A DNA stretch of 64,000 nt from Ideonella_A intermedia_A (GTDB lineage: Bacteria; Pseudomonadota; Gammaproteobacteria; Burkholderiales; Burkholderiaceae_C), in the NCBI GenBank assembly GCA_943370175.1, contig CALRPU020000015.1, forward strand, positions 1 to 64,000. The letters are read 5' to 3'. The position numbers and the translations under genes are program-made. Positions within the stretch are counted from its first letter, which is position 1; each line of letters opens with the position of its first letter. This document shows positions 1 through 7,527 of this stretch, piece after piece. The notes under the pieces are model-generated. The model was not told the DNA's origin and made no database searches. It saw only the letters and a list, made by a program, of their open reading frames with translations.

Positions 1-326
1 CGACCGGCGACCGGCGAGCAGGGCGTGTCAGGCCACGGGGCGCTTGCCGCGGTCCCTTGGCCGGGCGCGACAGCGCGGTCAGGCGTTCCCCGCGATGACG
101 ACGTTGGGGTATTTCTCCCGCGGCAGCCGACGTGGTGAACATGGGTTGACCGGCGCCGCCTGGACCCGTTTTGGCCCTCGAGGCTCAGCAGCGACCCGGG
201 CAGGGTGGGGGAGGAGCGACTGGGCGGCCCGCGACTTGCCGTCGAACGGCCGCCAGGCGGTGCGCGCCGCTTGCGGTCACGCTGATGTGAAGGTCGACAA
301 GACCGGACCCCGGTCGTGGGGCCGCC
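1..326. other. Left-edge stretch without a supported gene
   Basis: This lies downstream of puhE, the last gene of the minus-strand superoperon. No frame has a convincing start, ribosome binding site or recognisable family. On the minus strand one frame stays open from about 285 down to a TGA near 103 and ends in a protein-like tail (EKYPNVVIAGNA), but it has no start codon and its composition resembles shadow coding. No hairpin followed by a T tract was seen to mark the operon end. Confidence 0.4.
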
Positions 327-1151
327 TCAGTCTGCAGGTCGGGCGCTGGCGGGCAGGGCCGCCGTCACGTCGCCTCGGGCGACGCCAGCCGCGCGATGGG
401 ACTTCATGCCCCAACTCCACAGCCGCTCGGAAGGCAAAGGCAGCACCAGGAACAAGTGTTCCAGGATCGCCAACGACAGCAACGAGGCCACCAGGCCGTA
501 CTGCGCCACGGCGAAGGGGCTGGCCCCAGGCGCCAGGCAGGCCTGCCACAGGGGCACGACGAGGACCGTGGCCACCATCACCGACACCGGCAGCAAGGCG
601 TTCATCGGCCTGCGGCAGAAGTAGCTTTCGAGGTAACGCAGGTGCGGCGGCAGGAAGCTCTCGTTGAGGTTGCGCACGCCCAGGAACACGTTGAGCTTGG
701 CGCTTTGGCGCATCGTCCAAAGCACCAGAAAGGTCCACCAACCGGTCTGGTTGGGGGCGTCGCGGGTGACGGCCCACACCGCCAGGGCCAGGGCGACCAG
801 CGCGAGCTCGTGGTGGGCCACCGCGCGCAGGGCCAGCCGCGTGCGCGGCCAACCGGCCAGGCGCGGCGGGCAGGGCTCGCGGTGCGGGCCGGTCACATAG
901 CCCAGCAGGAAACCCATTTCCTGCCAGGCCCAGATCAGGATGGCGCAGGTGAAAGCGCAGTAGGCGTCGTCCACGCCCGTGCCCCGGCTGCTGACCGACA
1001 TGCCCCACAGCGCGAGGCCCGACACCACGGTTGTGGCCAGCATCGTCCACTTGAAGGTGCGCGCCGGCAGCCCGTCCAGGTACAGGATGACGCCGGTGCT
1101 GAACCACCAGATGAAGATGGAAAACAGCAGGGGCAACAGGACGGAGGACAT
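327..1151 (-). CDS. puhE: PuhE, putative photosynthetic complex assembly protein 2
   Basis: 274 aa integral membrane protein of the PuhE family (DUF3623). Several hydrophobic segments run along its length, starting with a helix right after the N-terminus (PLLFSIFIWWFSTG) followed by the family-like stretch ILYLDGLPARTFKW. Known members help assemble the photosynthetic reaction centre or antenna in the membrane; the exact step is not settled. It is the last gene of the bchF-to-puhE superoperon, 62 bp after acsF. The frame extends three codons further to a GTG at 1160; the ATG at 1151 matches the usual MSS-type start but neither has a clear Shine-Dalgarno sequence. Confidence 0.9.
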   Translation of the reverse strand: MSSVLLPLLFSIFIWWFSTGVILYLDGLPARTFKWTMLATTVVSGLALWGMSVSSRGTGVDDAYCAFTCAILIWAWQEMGFLLGYVTGPHREPCPPRLAGWPRTRLALRAVAHHELALVALALAVWAVTRDAPNQTGWWTFLVLWTMRQSAKLNVFLGVRNLNESFLPPHLRYLESYFCRRPMNALLPVSVMVATVLVVPLWQACLAPGASPFAVAQYGLVASLLSLAILEHLFLVLPLPSERLWSWGMKSHRAAGVARGDVTAALPASARPAD

Positions 1152-1213
1152 GGCCGGCACGCGAGCGATTTGGGCGGTTCAGTGCGGGCGACCGGGGGTG
1201 GCGTGCCGGCTGC

Positions 1214-2290
1214 TCACCAGGCCGGGGCCATGCGGATCTGCTCCGGCAAGGCGTGGCGGTTGACCGGCAGCAGGTACAGGCGGGCGAAGGTCGCCACCCC
1301 GGCCAGCGACCACCAGCCGCGCTTGACGAGTCCCACCACCCCGCCTTGTTCCTTGGCCGCGTCGACGCGCGCTGAGATGTGGCGCAGCCGTTCCAGACCG
1401 CGCCGGAAGGCCGGGTGGTCGATGTCCAGCGAGACCGGGAAGACCTGTTTCGAGATCTCGCTGGTGATGCGGAACACCGTGTAGTCGTACTCGGTGGCGT
1501 CGAAGCCCATCGCGTCGTTGAGGATCGGCCGGTTGTGGTCGCGCACGTACATCGTGGCGTACACCGCCAGCAGGAAAAATCGGATCCACAGCGTGTTGCC
1601 GCCGCGCAGCAGGTGCGGGTTCGCGCGCAGGATCAGCGCGAAGGACTCGCCATGGCGAAACTCGTCGTTGCACCAGCGTTCGAACCACCGGAAGATCGGG
1701 TGAAAGCGCTTGTCCGGGTGGCGCTCCAGGTGGCGGTAGATGGTGATGTAGCGGGCGTAGCCGATCTTCTCCGACAGGTAGGTCGCGTAGAAGATGTACT
1801 TGGGCTTGAAGTAGGTGTAGTTCTTGGTGCGCTTCAAGTTGCCCAGGTCCACGCCCAGGCCGTAGTCGCGCAGCGACTGGTTCAGGAACCCCGCGTGCCG
1901 CGACTCGTCGCGCGCCATGTAGCGCATCAGCGCCTTGATGTCCGGGTTGGTGATGTTCTTCTGGATCTCGTTGTAGAGCACGCAGCCGGAAAACTCCGAG
2001 GTCAGCGAGCTGACCAGGAACTCCAGAAATTCCTTGCGCAGCTCCGGCGACCAAGTCGGCGTCAGCTCGATCACTTCGCGCGCGAACAGCTCATTGCGCT
2101 GAAAGTGGTCGTGGTTGTTGTCGCCCTCGTACTCCGACATCATCTGGTCCCACTCGGCGCGCACCGGGGCCACGTCGATGCGGTCCATGGCGGCGTAGTC
2201 GGTGGTGTAGAACCGCGGCGACAGCAGGTGGTCGTTGACCGCGGCGGCGGTGGCGTCCTGCGAGGTCTCGATGGTGGGGGTGGGGCTCAT
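1214..2290 (-). CDS. acsF: AcsF, aerobic Mg-protoporphyrin IX monomethyl ester oxidative cyclase
   Basis: 358 aa. Forms the isocyclic E ring of bacteriochlorophyll by O2-dependent oxidation of Mg-protoporphyrin IX monomethyl ester to divinyl protochlorophyllide. Two diiron-type ExxH motifs are visible: E129-SR-H132 and E210-FR-H213, as expected for this ferritin-like di-iron enzyme. Length fits the family. Its ATG overlaps the puhC stop (ATGA), so the two are likely translationally coupled. The anaerobic cyclase BchE is not in the window. Expression is probably raised by low oxygen through the superoperon and perhaps from a PpsR-controlled promoter before puhC. Confidence 0.97.
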   Translation of the reverse strand: MSPTPTIETSQDATAAAVNDHLLSPRFYTTDYAAMDRIDVAPVRAEWDQMMSEYEGDNNHDHFQRNELFAREVIELTPTWSPELRKEFLEFLVSSLTSEFSGCVLYNEIQKNITNPDIKALMRYMARDESRHAGFLNQSLRDYGLGVDLGNLKRTKNYTYFKPKYIFYATYLSEKIGYARYITIYRHLERHPDKRFHPIFRWFERWCNDEFRHGESFALILRANPHLLRGGNTLWIRFFLLAVYATMYVRDHNRPILNDAMGFDATEYDYTVFRITSEISKQVFPVSLDIDHPAFRRGLERLRHISARVDAAKEQGGVVGLVKRGWWSLAGVATFARLYLLPVNRHALPEQIRMAPAW

Positions 2291-2769
2291 GGTGTCCTCG
2301 TGAGGGGGAGGGTCGACGGCGGGGCGCTGGCCAGCAGCGCGGCGAAGCCGGACGAGTTGATCGGCCCGAAGGAGTCGAGGTCGACGACGCGGCGGGTCAC
2401 CGGGTCGTGCAGCGTCAGGCGGCCGTCGGCTCGGCGAACGAGTTCGAAGGCTTGCTCGGGTCCGCCGCCTGCGCGTTTGCGTTCGCGGGCCAAGCCGCGA
2501 AGCGTGCCGCGCACGAAACCGGCCTCGCCGGTGATCGAGCGCAGCTCTGTGCCGCTGCGGCCGTCCAGCACGGCGATGCTGCCGTCGGGCCGATCCTCAA
2601 ACCGAAGGGCGATGGTGGCCACCGGTGGCGCGTCGGGCGCGCGGATGGGGGTGCCGCTCAGGCGAACCGCGGCCGTGCCCAACACCGCCAGCCCGAGCAG
2701 GGCGGCCGCGCCCCACAGCAGCGGGCGGGGAACCTCCATGCCGGCGTCGTGGGAAGTGCTTGCGCTCAT
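2287..2769 (-). CDS. puhC: PuhC, photosynthetic complex assembly protein
   Basis: 160 aa. One N-terminal transmembrane helix (about residues 17-36, LWGAAALLGLAVLG) followed by a soluble, probably periplasmic domain containing the family-like stretch DGSIAVLDGRSG. PuhC is known in purple bacteria to be needed for normal assembly or organisation of the reaction-centre/light-harvesting core; it is not an enzyme of pigment synthesis. The frame is open up to a TTG at 2814, but the ATG at 2769 is preceded by AAAGG and lies downstream of the putative PpsR operator, so it is preferred. Followed with a 4-bp overlap by acsF. Confidence 0.88.
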   Translation of the reverse strand: MSASTSHDAGMEVPRPLLWGAAALLGLAVLGTAAVRLSGTPIRAPDAPPVATIALRFEDRPDGSIAVLDGRSGTELRSITGEAGFVRGTLRGLARERKRAGGGPEQAFELVRRADGRLTLHDPVTRRVVDLDSFGPINSSGFAALLASAPPSTLPLTRTP

Positions 2770-2782
2770 CGATGGACCTTTG

Positions 2783-2800
2783 TGTACTGTCGAGTTGACA
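2783..2800. promoter_or_regulatory. Putative PpsR/CrtJ operator upstream of puhC
   Basis: TGTACTGTCGAGTTGACA fits TGT-N12-ACA exactly, the operator consensus known for PpsR/CrtJ. It lies 13 bp upstream of the chosen puhC start in the 91-bp puhB-puhC gap. A TTGACA box on the minus strand (2814-2809) sits just upstream and could be a -35 element, but no good -10 was found. Inference: a second, redox-regulated entry point for puhC-acsF-puhE inside the superoperon. Confidence 0.6.
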
Positions 2801-2860
2801 GTATGCAGTGTCAATCAAATATGCGCCACTGCTTCGTCGCCCCCAATCGCCCTATTCGCC

Positions 2861-3592
2861 CTAATTGGCCGCGATGGGGTGGTCTGGGTGGGCCGACCAA
2901 GCACCTTGCCGGCCAGGGCCCGACGCGTTGGCGGCCGGTGAGGGCTGCGGGGCGGCGTTGACCATGTCGGTTTGGCCGGTGGACGCGGCCCAGGCGGTGG
3001 CCAGCAGCGTGGCCACCCGTGGCGCGTCAGGCAGGCACCGCAGCATCGGCTCGGGCTGCGCCAGGCGCCACGGCCGGGCGTGCGGCCACAGGTGCATGAA
3101 GGCGATCTTGTCGGACTTGCCCAGCGTCAGCGCGATGTCGGCTGGACCGGTGTCGCCGGGGTGTGCCCGGCGCAGGTTGGCCGCCACGATGCGCTTGAAC
3201 GGCAGGTTCAGCGTCAGGCTGAGCACGATGCCGATGCGCATCACCACGCGTCGGTTGGTGACCGTGTAGACCGTGGTGCGGGCGCTCAACCAGGCCATGG
3301 TGAGCAGCAAGCCCAGCGCCAGGGCCACCAGGGTCAGCAGGATGCCCATGGACTTGAGCATCGGTGCCAGCGCATCCCCGTTGTTCAGGGCCAGGCCGCC
3401 ACGCACCGCGAGGATCAGCGCGAAGTACACAGCCAGCTTGCGCACGTGGAAGACATGGCGGGCCACGGCGTGCCACTGCGGGCTGCCTTGCCACAGCACA
3501 TGCTCGCCGGCGGGCAGGGCCTCCGGCAGGCCGTGCGAGGCCTCGAACTCGTGTTCGTGCGTGCCCGGCGGGGTGTGGCGGTGCCCACTCAC
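2861..3592 (-). CDS. puhB: PuhB, photosynthetic complex assembly protein (bacterial PH domain)
   Basis: 243 aa membrane protein. Hydrophobic segments (VYFALILAVRGGLAL; GILLTLVALALGLLLTMAWL) precede a bacterial PH-like stretch with TTVYTVTNRRVVMRIGI, the signature of this family. PuhB is known to promote reaction-centre assembly in purple bacteria. The GTG start at 3592 overlaps the puhA stop (GTGA), which supports it although an ATG would be more usual. The gene lies between puhA and puhC, the standard order in purple bacteria. Confidence 0.93.
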   Translation of the reverse strand: MSGHRHTPPGTHEHEFEASHGLPEALPAGEHVLWQGSPQWHAVARHVFHVRKLAVYFALILAVRGGLALNNGDALAPMLKSMGILLTLVALALGLLLTMAWLSARTTVYTVTNRRVVMRIGIVLSLTLNLPFKRIVAANLRRAHPGDTGPADIALTLGKSDKIAFMHLWPHARPWRLAQPEPMLRCLPDAPRVATLLATAWAASTGQTDMVNAAPQPSPAANASGPGRQGAWSAHPDHPIAAN

Positions 3593-4362
3593 AGCAAGGG
3601 CTCCTGGCGGTGCGGTGCGGCGTAGAGCGTGCCCGAGCCGTAATAGGCCATGACCTTCTCTTCTTCCAGCGAGGTCACCTGGTCCGGGTGCTTGGTGCGC
3701 GGCACGCCGGCGATCTGCGCGCCCATCAGCGAGGCCACATGGACCTTGCCGTTGCGGATGCGGCAGAAGTTCATCGGCAGCAGCACCTGCGGGCCACCCG
3801 CGGCGCCCGGCACGTTCAGCTCCAGGAAGCGCACGACCATTTCGCCGTGGTCCAGCCAGATGTCGCGCACCGTAGCGCCTTGCTCACCATCGGCGCCCAC
3901 CACCGGCATGCCGATGGGGTTGGCGTCCTGTTTGGCCACGCTGTAGCCCTTGAGCTTGCGCATGGGCACGATCAGGATCTCGCCTTCGGAGCTGAGCTCC
4001 GGTGTGTCCATGCGCATCGTGTACGAGCCCGGGCCGATGTTGTCGGTCAGCGCGTGGTGGTGCGGCTCGATCGGCGCGCCGGGAAAGCCCGCATTCGGGC
4101 TGCCCGGGATGGCCGCGGGCACCACGTCGCGCTGGTGCGGGGCCTGCATTTCGCCGCCGTGGGTCAGCTTGTAGGTCTTCGGTTCTGGCAGCGGCAGCAG
4201 GCCGTCCACGGTGCTGCGCCCGGGTCGGTCGGTGTGCATCGGGTAGCCCTCGCGCTTGCTCTCGCGCTGGAGGTAGTAGATGAGTCCAAAGAAAAAGGCC
4301 CAGAACATGTACAGCACGATTTGTGCAACGTCGACGTATTGGGTGATGGCTCCGGTTCCCAT
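3589..4362 (-). CDS. puhA: PuhA, photosynthetic reaction centre H subunit
   Basis: 257 aa, the normal length. Single N-terminal transmembrane helix (VDVAQIVLYMFWAFFFGLIYYL, roughly residues 9-30) followed at once by the conserved basic stretch QRESKREGYPM and a large cytoplasmic PRC-barrel-type domain. The H subunit caps the L/M core on the cytoplasmic side and shapes proton delivery to the secondary quinone. The pufL and pufM partners are not in the window. A 54-bp gap separates it from lhaA, and its stop overlaps the puhB GTG. Confidence 0.97.
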   Translation of the reverse strand: MGTGAITQYVDVAQIVLYMFWAFFFGLIYYLQRESKREGYPMHTDRPGRSTVDGLLPLPEPKTYKLTHGGEMQAPHQRDVVPAAIPGSPNAGFPGAPIEPHHHALTDNIGPGSYTMRMDTPELSSEGEILIVPMRKLKGYSVAKQDANPIGMPVVGADGEQGATVRDIWLDHGEMVVRFLELNVPGAAGGPQVLLPMNFCRIRNGKVHVASLMGAQIAGVPRTKHPDQVTSLEEEKVMAYYGSGTLYAAPHRQEPLL

Positions 4363-4416
4363 GGCTTGTGCTCCTGGTGGTGGTCTGTGGATAGAGGGTG
4401 GCGGTCTTTGGGCCGC

Positions 4417-5883
4417 TCAGCCCGGGAATTCGGCCAGGCCGAAGGTTTTGTCCGGCTGGCCGGCAGCGGTTGAGCGGCGGCTTCGTACCAGTGGCCCGAT
4501 GGCGCACAACGTGGCGAAGAGCAGCAGCAGCTCCAGGTGATAAACGACGCTGTAGGCGGTGGCGGGTGTGTTGAGCACGTCCCAGAGCCATTGGTGGTGG
4601 ACCAGTTCGGCCACGACGTCACGCAGCGCGCCGCCGAAGGCGATCGACGCGCCGGCGCAGCTGGCCTGCACCGCGCCCCAGGCGCCCAGCGCCAGGCCAT
4701 TCAGGCCGTTGGATTCCAGGTTCATGGCCGCGGTCAGCGTGCCCACGGAAAACAGCCCGCCGCCGAAGCCGATCAAGCCGACCCCGGCGCGGAACAGCAT
4801 CTGCGAGTGCATGGGTTCGGCAAAGATCACCGCCGAAAACGCGACCAGACCCACCAGGGCCCCGCCCGCGGCAATGCGGTGCGGGTCGCTGCCCCGCACC
4901 AGCCAGCGCGCGGCCAGGCCGAAGGCGGCCAGGGCGCCGATGGCCATCAGCGCGGTGAGCGTGGTGGTGGCGCCCACGCCCATCTGCAGGATCTCGCCGC
5001 CGTAGGGCTCGAGGATGATGTCCTGCATGTTGAACGCGGTGGTGCCCAGGCCCAGCGCCACCAGGAAGCGCATGGTGCGGCCGGCCTTGGCGAAGCGCGC
5101 CCAGGTCGATTTGAAGTCGGGGCGCGACAGCGCTGGGTCGGTGGCGGCGCGGTTGCGCGGCTCTTGTTTCCAGATGGCGATCAGGTTCAGCGCCATCGTC
5201 ACGGCCGCCGCGCCTTGCACCACCTTGATCAGGCGCAATTGGCTGAAATCGGCCAGCAGCAGGCCAAACACCACGCCCGAGGCGACCATGCCGACCAGCA
5301 GCATCACGTACATCAGCGCCACGACGCGGGGGCGGGTGCGGTCCGGCGCAAGGTCGCTGGCCAGGGCCAGGCCGGCGGTCTGAGTGGTCTGGATGCCGGC
5401 GCCCACCAGCAGGAAGGCCAGTGCCGCGCTGACCGGGCCCAGCCAGGCGGGCCCCTGGTTGTCGCCGGACAGCAGGATCAAGGCGAACGGCATGATCGCC
5501 AGGCCGCCGAACTGCAGCCAGGTGCCCATCCAGATGTAGGGCACGCGCTTCCAGCCGAGCACCGACTTGTGCGTGTCCGAGCGGAAGCCCACCAGCGCGC
5601 GAAACGGTGCGAACACCAGCGGCAGCGCCACCATCAGCGACACCAGCCAGGCGGCCACGCCCAGCTCGACGATCATCACGCGGTTCAGCGTGCCGATCAA
5701 CAGCACCGTGGCCATGCCCACCGACACCTGGAACAGCGACAGCCGCATCAGGCGGCCCAACGGCAGCTCGTCGCTGGCCGCGTCGGCGAACGGCAGGAAG
5801 CGCGTGCCCACCTTGGTCCACGCCAAGGCCATGGGCTGGCGCGCCGGCCGGGCGTCGTTGGCTTGGGCCTGAGTCGTGTTCAT
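4417..5883 (-). CDS. lhaA: LhaA, light-harvesting 1 assembly protein (PucC/BCD family, MFS fold)
   Basis: 488 aa with about twelve hydrophobic helices, of the major-facilitator-like LhaA/PucC family. LhaA is known to assist insertion and assembly of the LH1 antenna around the reaction centre. Family stretches include LMRLSLFQVSVGMATVLLIG near the N-terminus and RVPYIWMGTWLQFGGLAIMP. The frame is open upstream to 6387, but that part lies inside bchM; the ATG at 5883 overlaps the bchM stop (ATGA) and gives the family start. A second family member is encoded at 23676-25094, between bchG and bchP. Confidence 0.94.
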   Translation of the reverse strand: MNTTQAQANDARPARQPMALAWTKVGTRFLPFADAASDELPLGRLMRLSLFQVSVGMATVLLIGTLNRVMIVELGVAAWLVSLMVALPLVFAPFRALVGFRSDTHKSVLGWKRVPYIWMGTWLQFGGLAIMPFALILLSGDNQGPAWLGPVSAALAFLLVGAGIQTTQTAGLALASDLAPDRTRPRVVALMYVMLLVGMVASGVVFGLLLADFSQLRLIKVVQGAAAVTMALNLIAIWKQEPRNRAATDPALSRPDFKSTWARFAKAGRTMRFLVALGLGTTAFNMQDIILEPYGGEILQMGVGATTTLTALMAIGALAAFGLAARWLVRGSDPHRIAAGGALVGLVAFSAVIFAEPMHSQMLFRAGVGLIGFGGGLFSVGTLTAAMNLESNGLNGLALGAWGAVQASCAGASIAFGGALRDVVAELVHHQWLWDVLNTPATAYSVVYHLELLLLFATLCAIGPLVRSRRSTAAGQPDKTFGLAEFPG

Positions 5884-6593
5884 TGACGCACCAGCTCGAT
5901 GGCCTGGGACTTGTAGAAGCCACTCGACACGCGGTGGGTGCGCCGCGGCTGCCAATGTCCCATGGCCGGGTGCTCGCTGACCATGCGGCGCACGGTCGAC
6001 TCGGCCACGGGTTCGATGAATGGCGCGCGGTCGCCCTGCGGGAACAGGCGACCCACGGTGATCATGAGCTGCAGCAGAGGCGTCTTCGGCGCGAAGGTGA
6101 ACAGGATGGAATCGTGGGTGCGGTCGGCCAGGCTGCTGAGCACGCGCAGCACGTCCGCCGGCTGGTAGTGGATCAGCGAGTCCATGCCCACCACGTGGTC
6201 GAAATGGCCCAGCGAGGGGTCGAGCATGTCGCCACTGCGGAAGTCGATGCGCCCGCCGTGCGGGGCGTTGACCAGGTCCTCGGGCAGCCGCTCGCGGGCC
6301 AGGTCCACCAGCGTGGGCGACAGGTCGATCGCCACCACCTCGGCGCCGCGCCGGGCGGCTTCGACCGCCAGTGCGCCGGTGCCGCATCCGGCGTCCAGCA
6401 CGCGCTTGCCGCGCAGGTCGGCGCCCAGCCAGCCCAGCAGCGTGCTGCGCGTCTGGTCGCGGCCGGCGCGCACGGTGGCGCGGATGCCACTGACCGGCGC
6501 CGTCGACGTCAGCCGCGCCCAGGCATCGGCCGCCGTGCGGTCGAAGTAGTGCTCGATGCGGCTGCGCTGCTTGACGTAGGTGGTCGAGTTCAT
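5880..6593 (-). CDS. bchM: BchM, Mg-protoporphyrin IX O-methyltransferase
   Basis: 237 aa, family length. Transfers a methyl group from S-adenosylmethionine to the 13-propionate of Mg-protoporphyrin IX, producing the substrate of AcsF. The SAM-binding motif is LDAGCGTGALAVEAARRGAEV, followed by the acidic loop VVAIDLS; the N-terminal start (VKQRSRIEHYFDRTAADAW) is typical of BchM/ChlM. It sits 10 bp after bchL and overlaps lhaA by four bases, in the usual bchL-bchM-lhaA-puhA order. Confidence 0.97.
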   Translation of the reverse strand: MNSTTYVKQRSRIEHYFDRTAADAWARLTSTAPVSGIRATVRAGRDQTRSTLLGWLGADLRGKRVLDAGCGTGALAVEAARRGAEVVAIDLSPTLVDLARERLPEDLVNAPHGGRIDFRSGDMLDPSLGHFDHVVGMDSLIHYQPADVLRVLSSLADRTHDSILFTFAPKTPLLQLMITVGRLFPQGDRAPFIEPVAESTVRRMVSEHPAMGHWQPRRTHRVSSGFYKSQAIELVRQ

Positions 6594-6603
6594 GCGGCTG
6601 ACC

Positions 6604-7527
6604 TCAATCGAAGCCCAGCAGGTCGAAGATGTCGCGGTCTTTCATCGGCACCGCGTTCAACGGCTCGCCCCCCAGCCACAGGGCCGCGGCCAGGCGCATG
6701 TATTCCTTCTGCACGGCTTCGAGCTCGGGCGAGTACTCCATCTCGAACAGCGTCGACTTCTTGAGACGGCTGCGGCGGATCACGTCCAGGTCCGGGAAGT
6801 GCGCGGCCAGCTTCAAGCCGATCTTGGCGTTGTACTTGTCGATCTGGTCGGTGGCCGCGCTGCGGTTGGCGATGACGCCGCCCAGGCGCACGTTGTAGTT
6901 CTTCGCCTTCGCACCGATGGCCTGCACGATGCGGTTCATCGCGAAGATCGAGTCGAAGTCGTTGGCCGTGACGATCATGGCGCGGTCCGCGTGTTGCAGC
7001 GGCGCGGCAAAGCCGCCGCACACCACGTCGCCCAGCACGTCGAAGATCACCACGTCGGTGTCTTCCAGCAGGTGGTGTTCCTTCAGCAGCTTGACGGTCT
7101 GGCCGACCACGTAGCCGCCGCAGCCGGTGCCGGCCGGCGGGCCGCCCGCTTCCACGCACATCACGCCGTTGTAGCCGGGGAAGACGAAGTCCTCGACGCG
7201 CAGTTCCTCAGCGTGGAAGTCCACCGTTTCCAGCACGTCGATGACGGTGGGCAGCATCTTCTTGGTCAGCGTGAAGGTGCTGTCGTGCTTGGGGTCGCAG
7301 CCGATCTGCAGCACGCGCTTGCCCAGCTTGGAAAAAGCCGCCGACAGGTTGCTGCTGGTGGTGCTCTTGCCGATGCCGCCCTTGCCGTAGATGGCAAAGA
7401 CCTTGGCGGTGCCGATCTTCAGGTTCGGGTCGAGCTGCACTTGCACGCTGCCCTCGCCGTCGGTGCGGGAATGGGTGCGGATGCCGGGACGCTTGATGTC
7501 CGGCATCGCGACGGTGGCGATGGTCAT
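6604..7527 (-). CDS. bchL: BchL, dark-operative protochlorophyllide reductase, Fe-S ATPase subunit
   Basis: 307 aa. NifH-like homodimer that passes electrons in an ATP-driven way to the BchN-BchB component, reducing the D ring of protochlorophyllide without light. The P-loop GKGGIGKSTT lies at about residues 49-58; the two cysteines that should hold the intersubunit [4Fe-4S] cluster are C136 (GTGCGGYV) and C170 (DVLGDVVCGG). Such clusters are oxygen-sensitive, so activity is expected mainly at low oxygen. The start overlaps the bchH stop (ATGA). Confidence 0.98.
   Translation of the reverse strand: MTIATVAMPDIKRPGIRTHSRTDGEGSVQVQLDPNLKIGTAKVFAIYGKGGIGKSTTSSNLSAAFSKLGKRVLQIGCDPKHDSTFTLTKKMLPTVIDVLETVDFHAEELRVEDFVFPGYNGVMCVEAGGPPAGTGCGGYVVGQTVKLLKEHHLLEDTDVVIFDVLGDVVCGGFAAPLQHADRAMIVTANDFDSIFAMNRIVQAIGAKAKNYNVRLGGVIANRSAATDQIDKYNAKIGLKLAAHFPDLDVIRRSRLKKSTLFEMEYSPELEAVQKEYMRLAAALWLGGEPLNAVPMKDRDIFDLLGFD

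Noticed and set aside
44..667. Plus-strand open frame at the left edge
   Set aside because: Overlaps puhE antisense, no Shine-Dalgarno, and Arg/Pro/Ala-rich sequence typical of noncoding GC-rich frames.
4363..4416. PpsR operator in the lhaA-puhA gap
   Set aside because: TGT trinucleotides occur but none has ACA or ACG at the correct 12-base spacing.
4537..5886. Plus-strand frame of 449 codons opposite lhaA
   Set aside because: His/Gln-rich shadow with no conserved motif; lhaA is supported by twelve helices and operon context.
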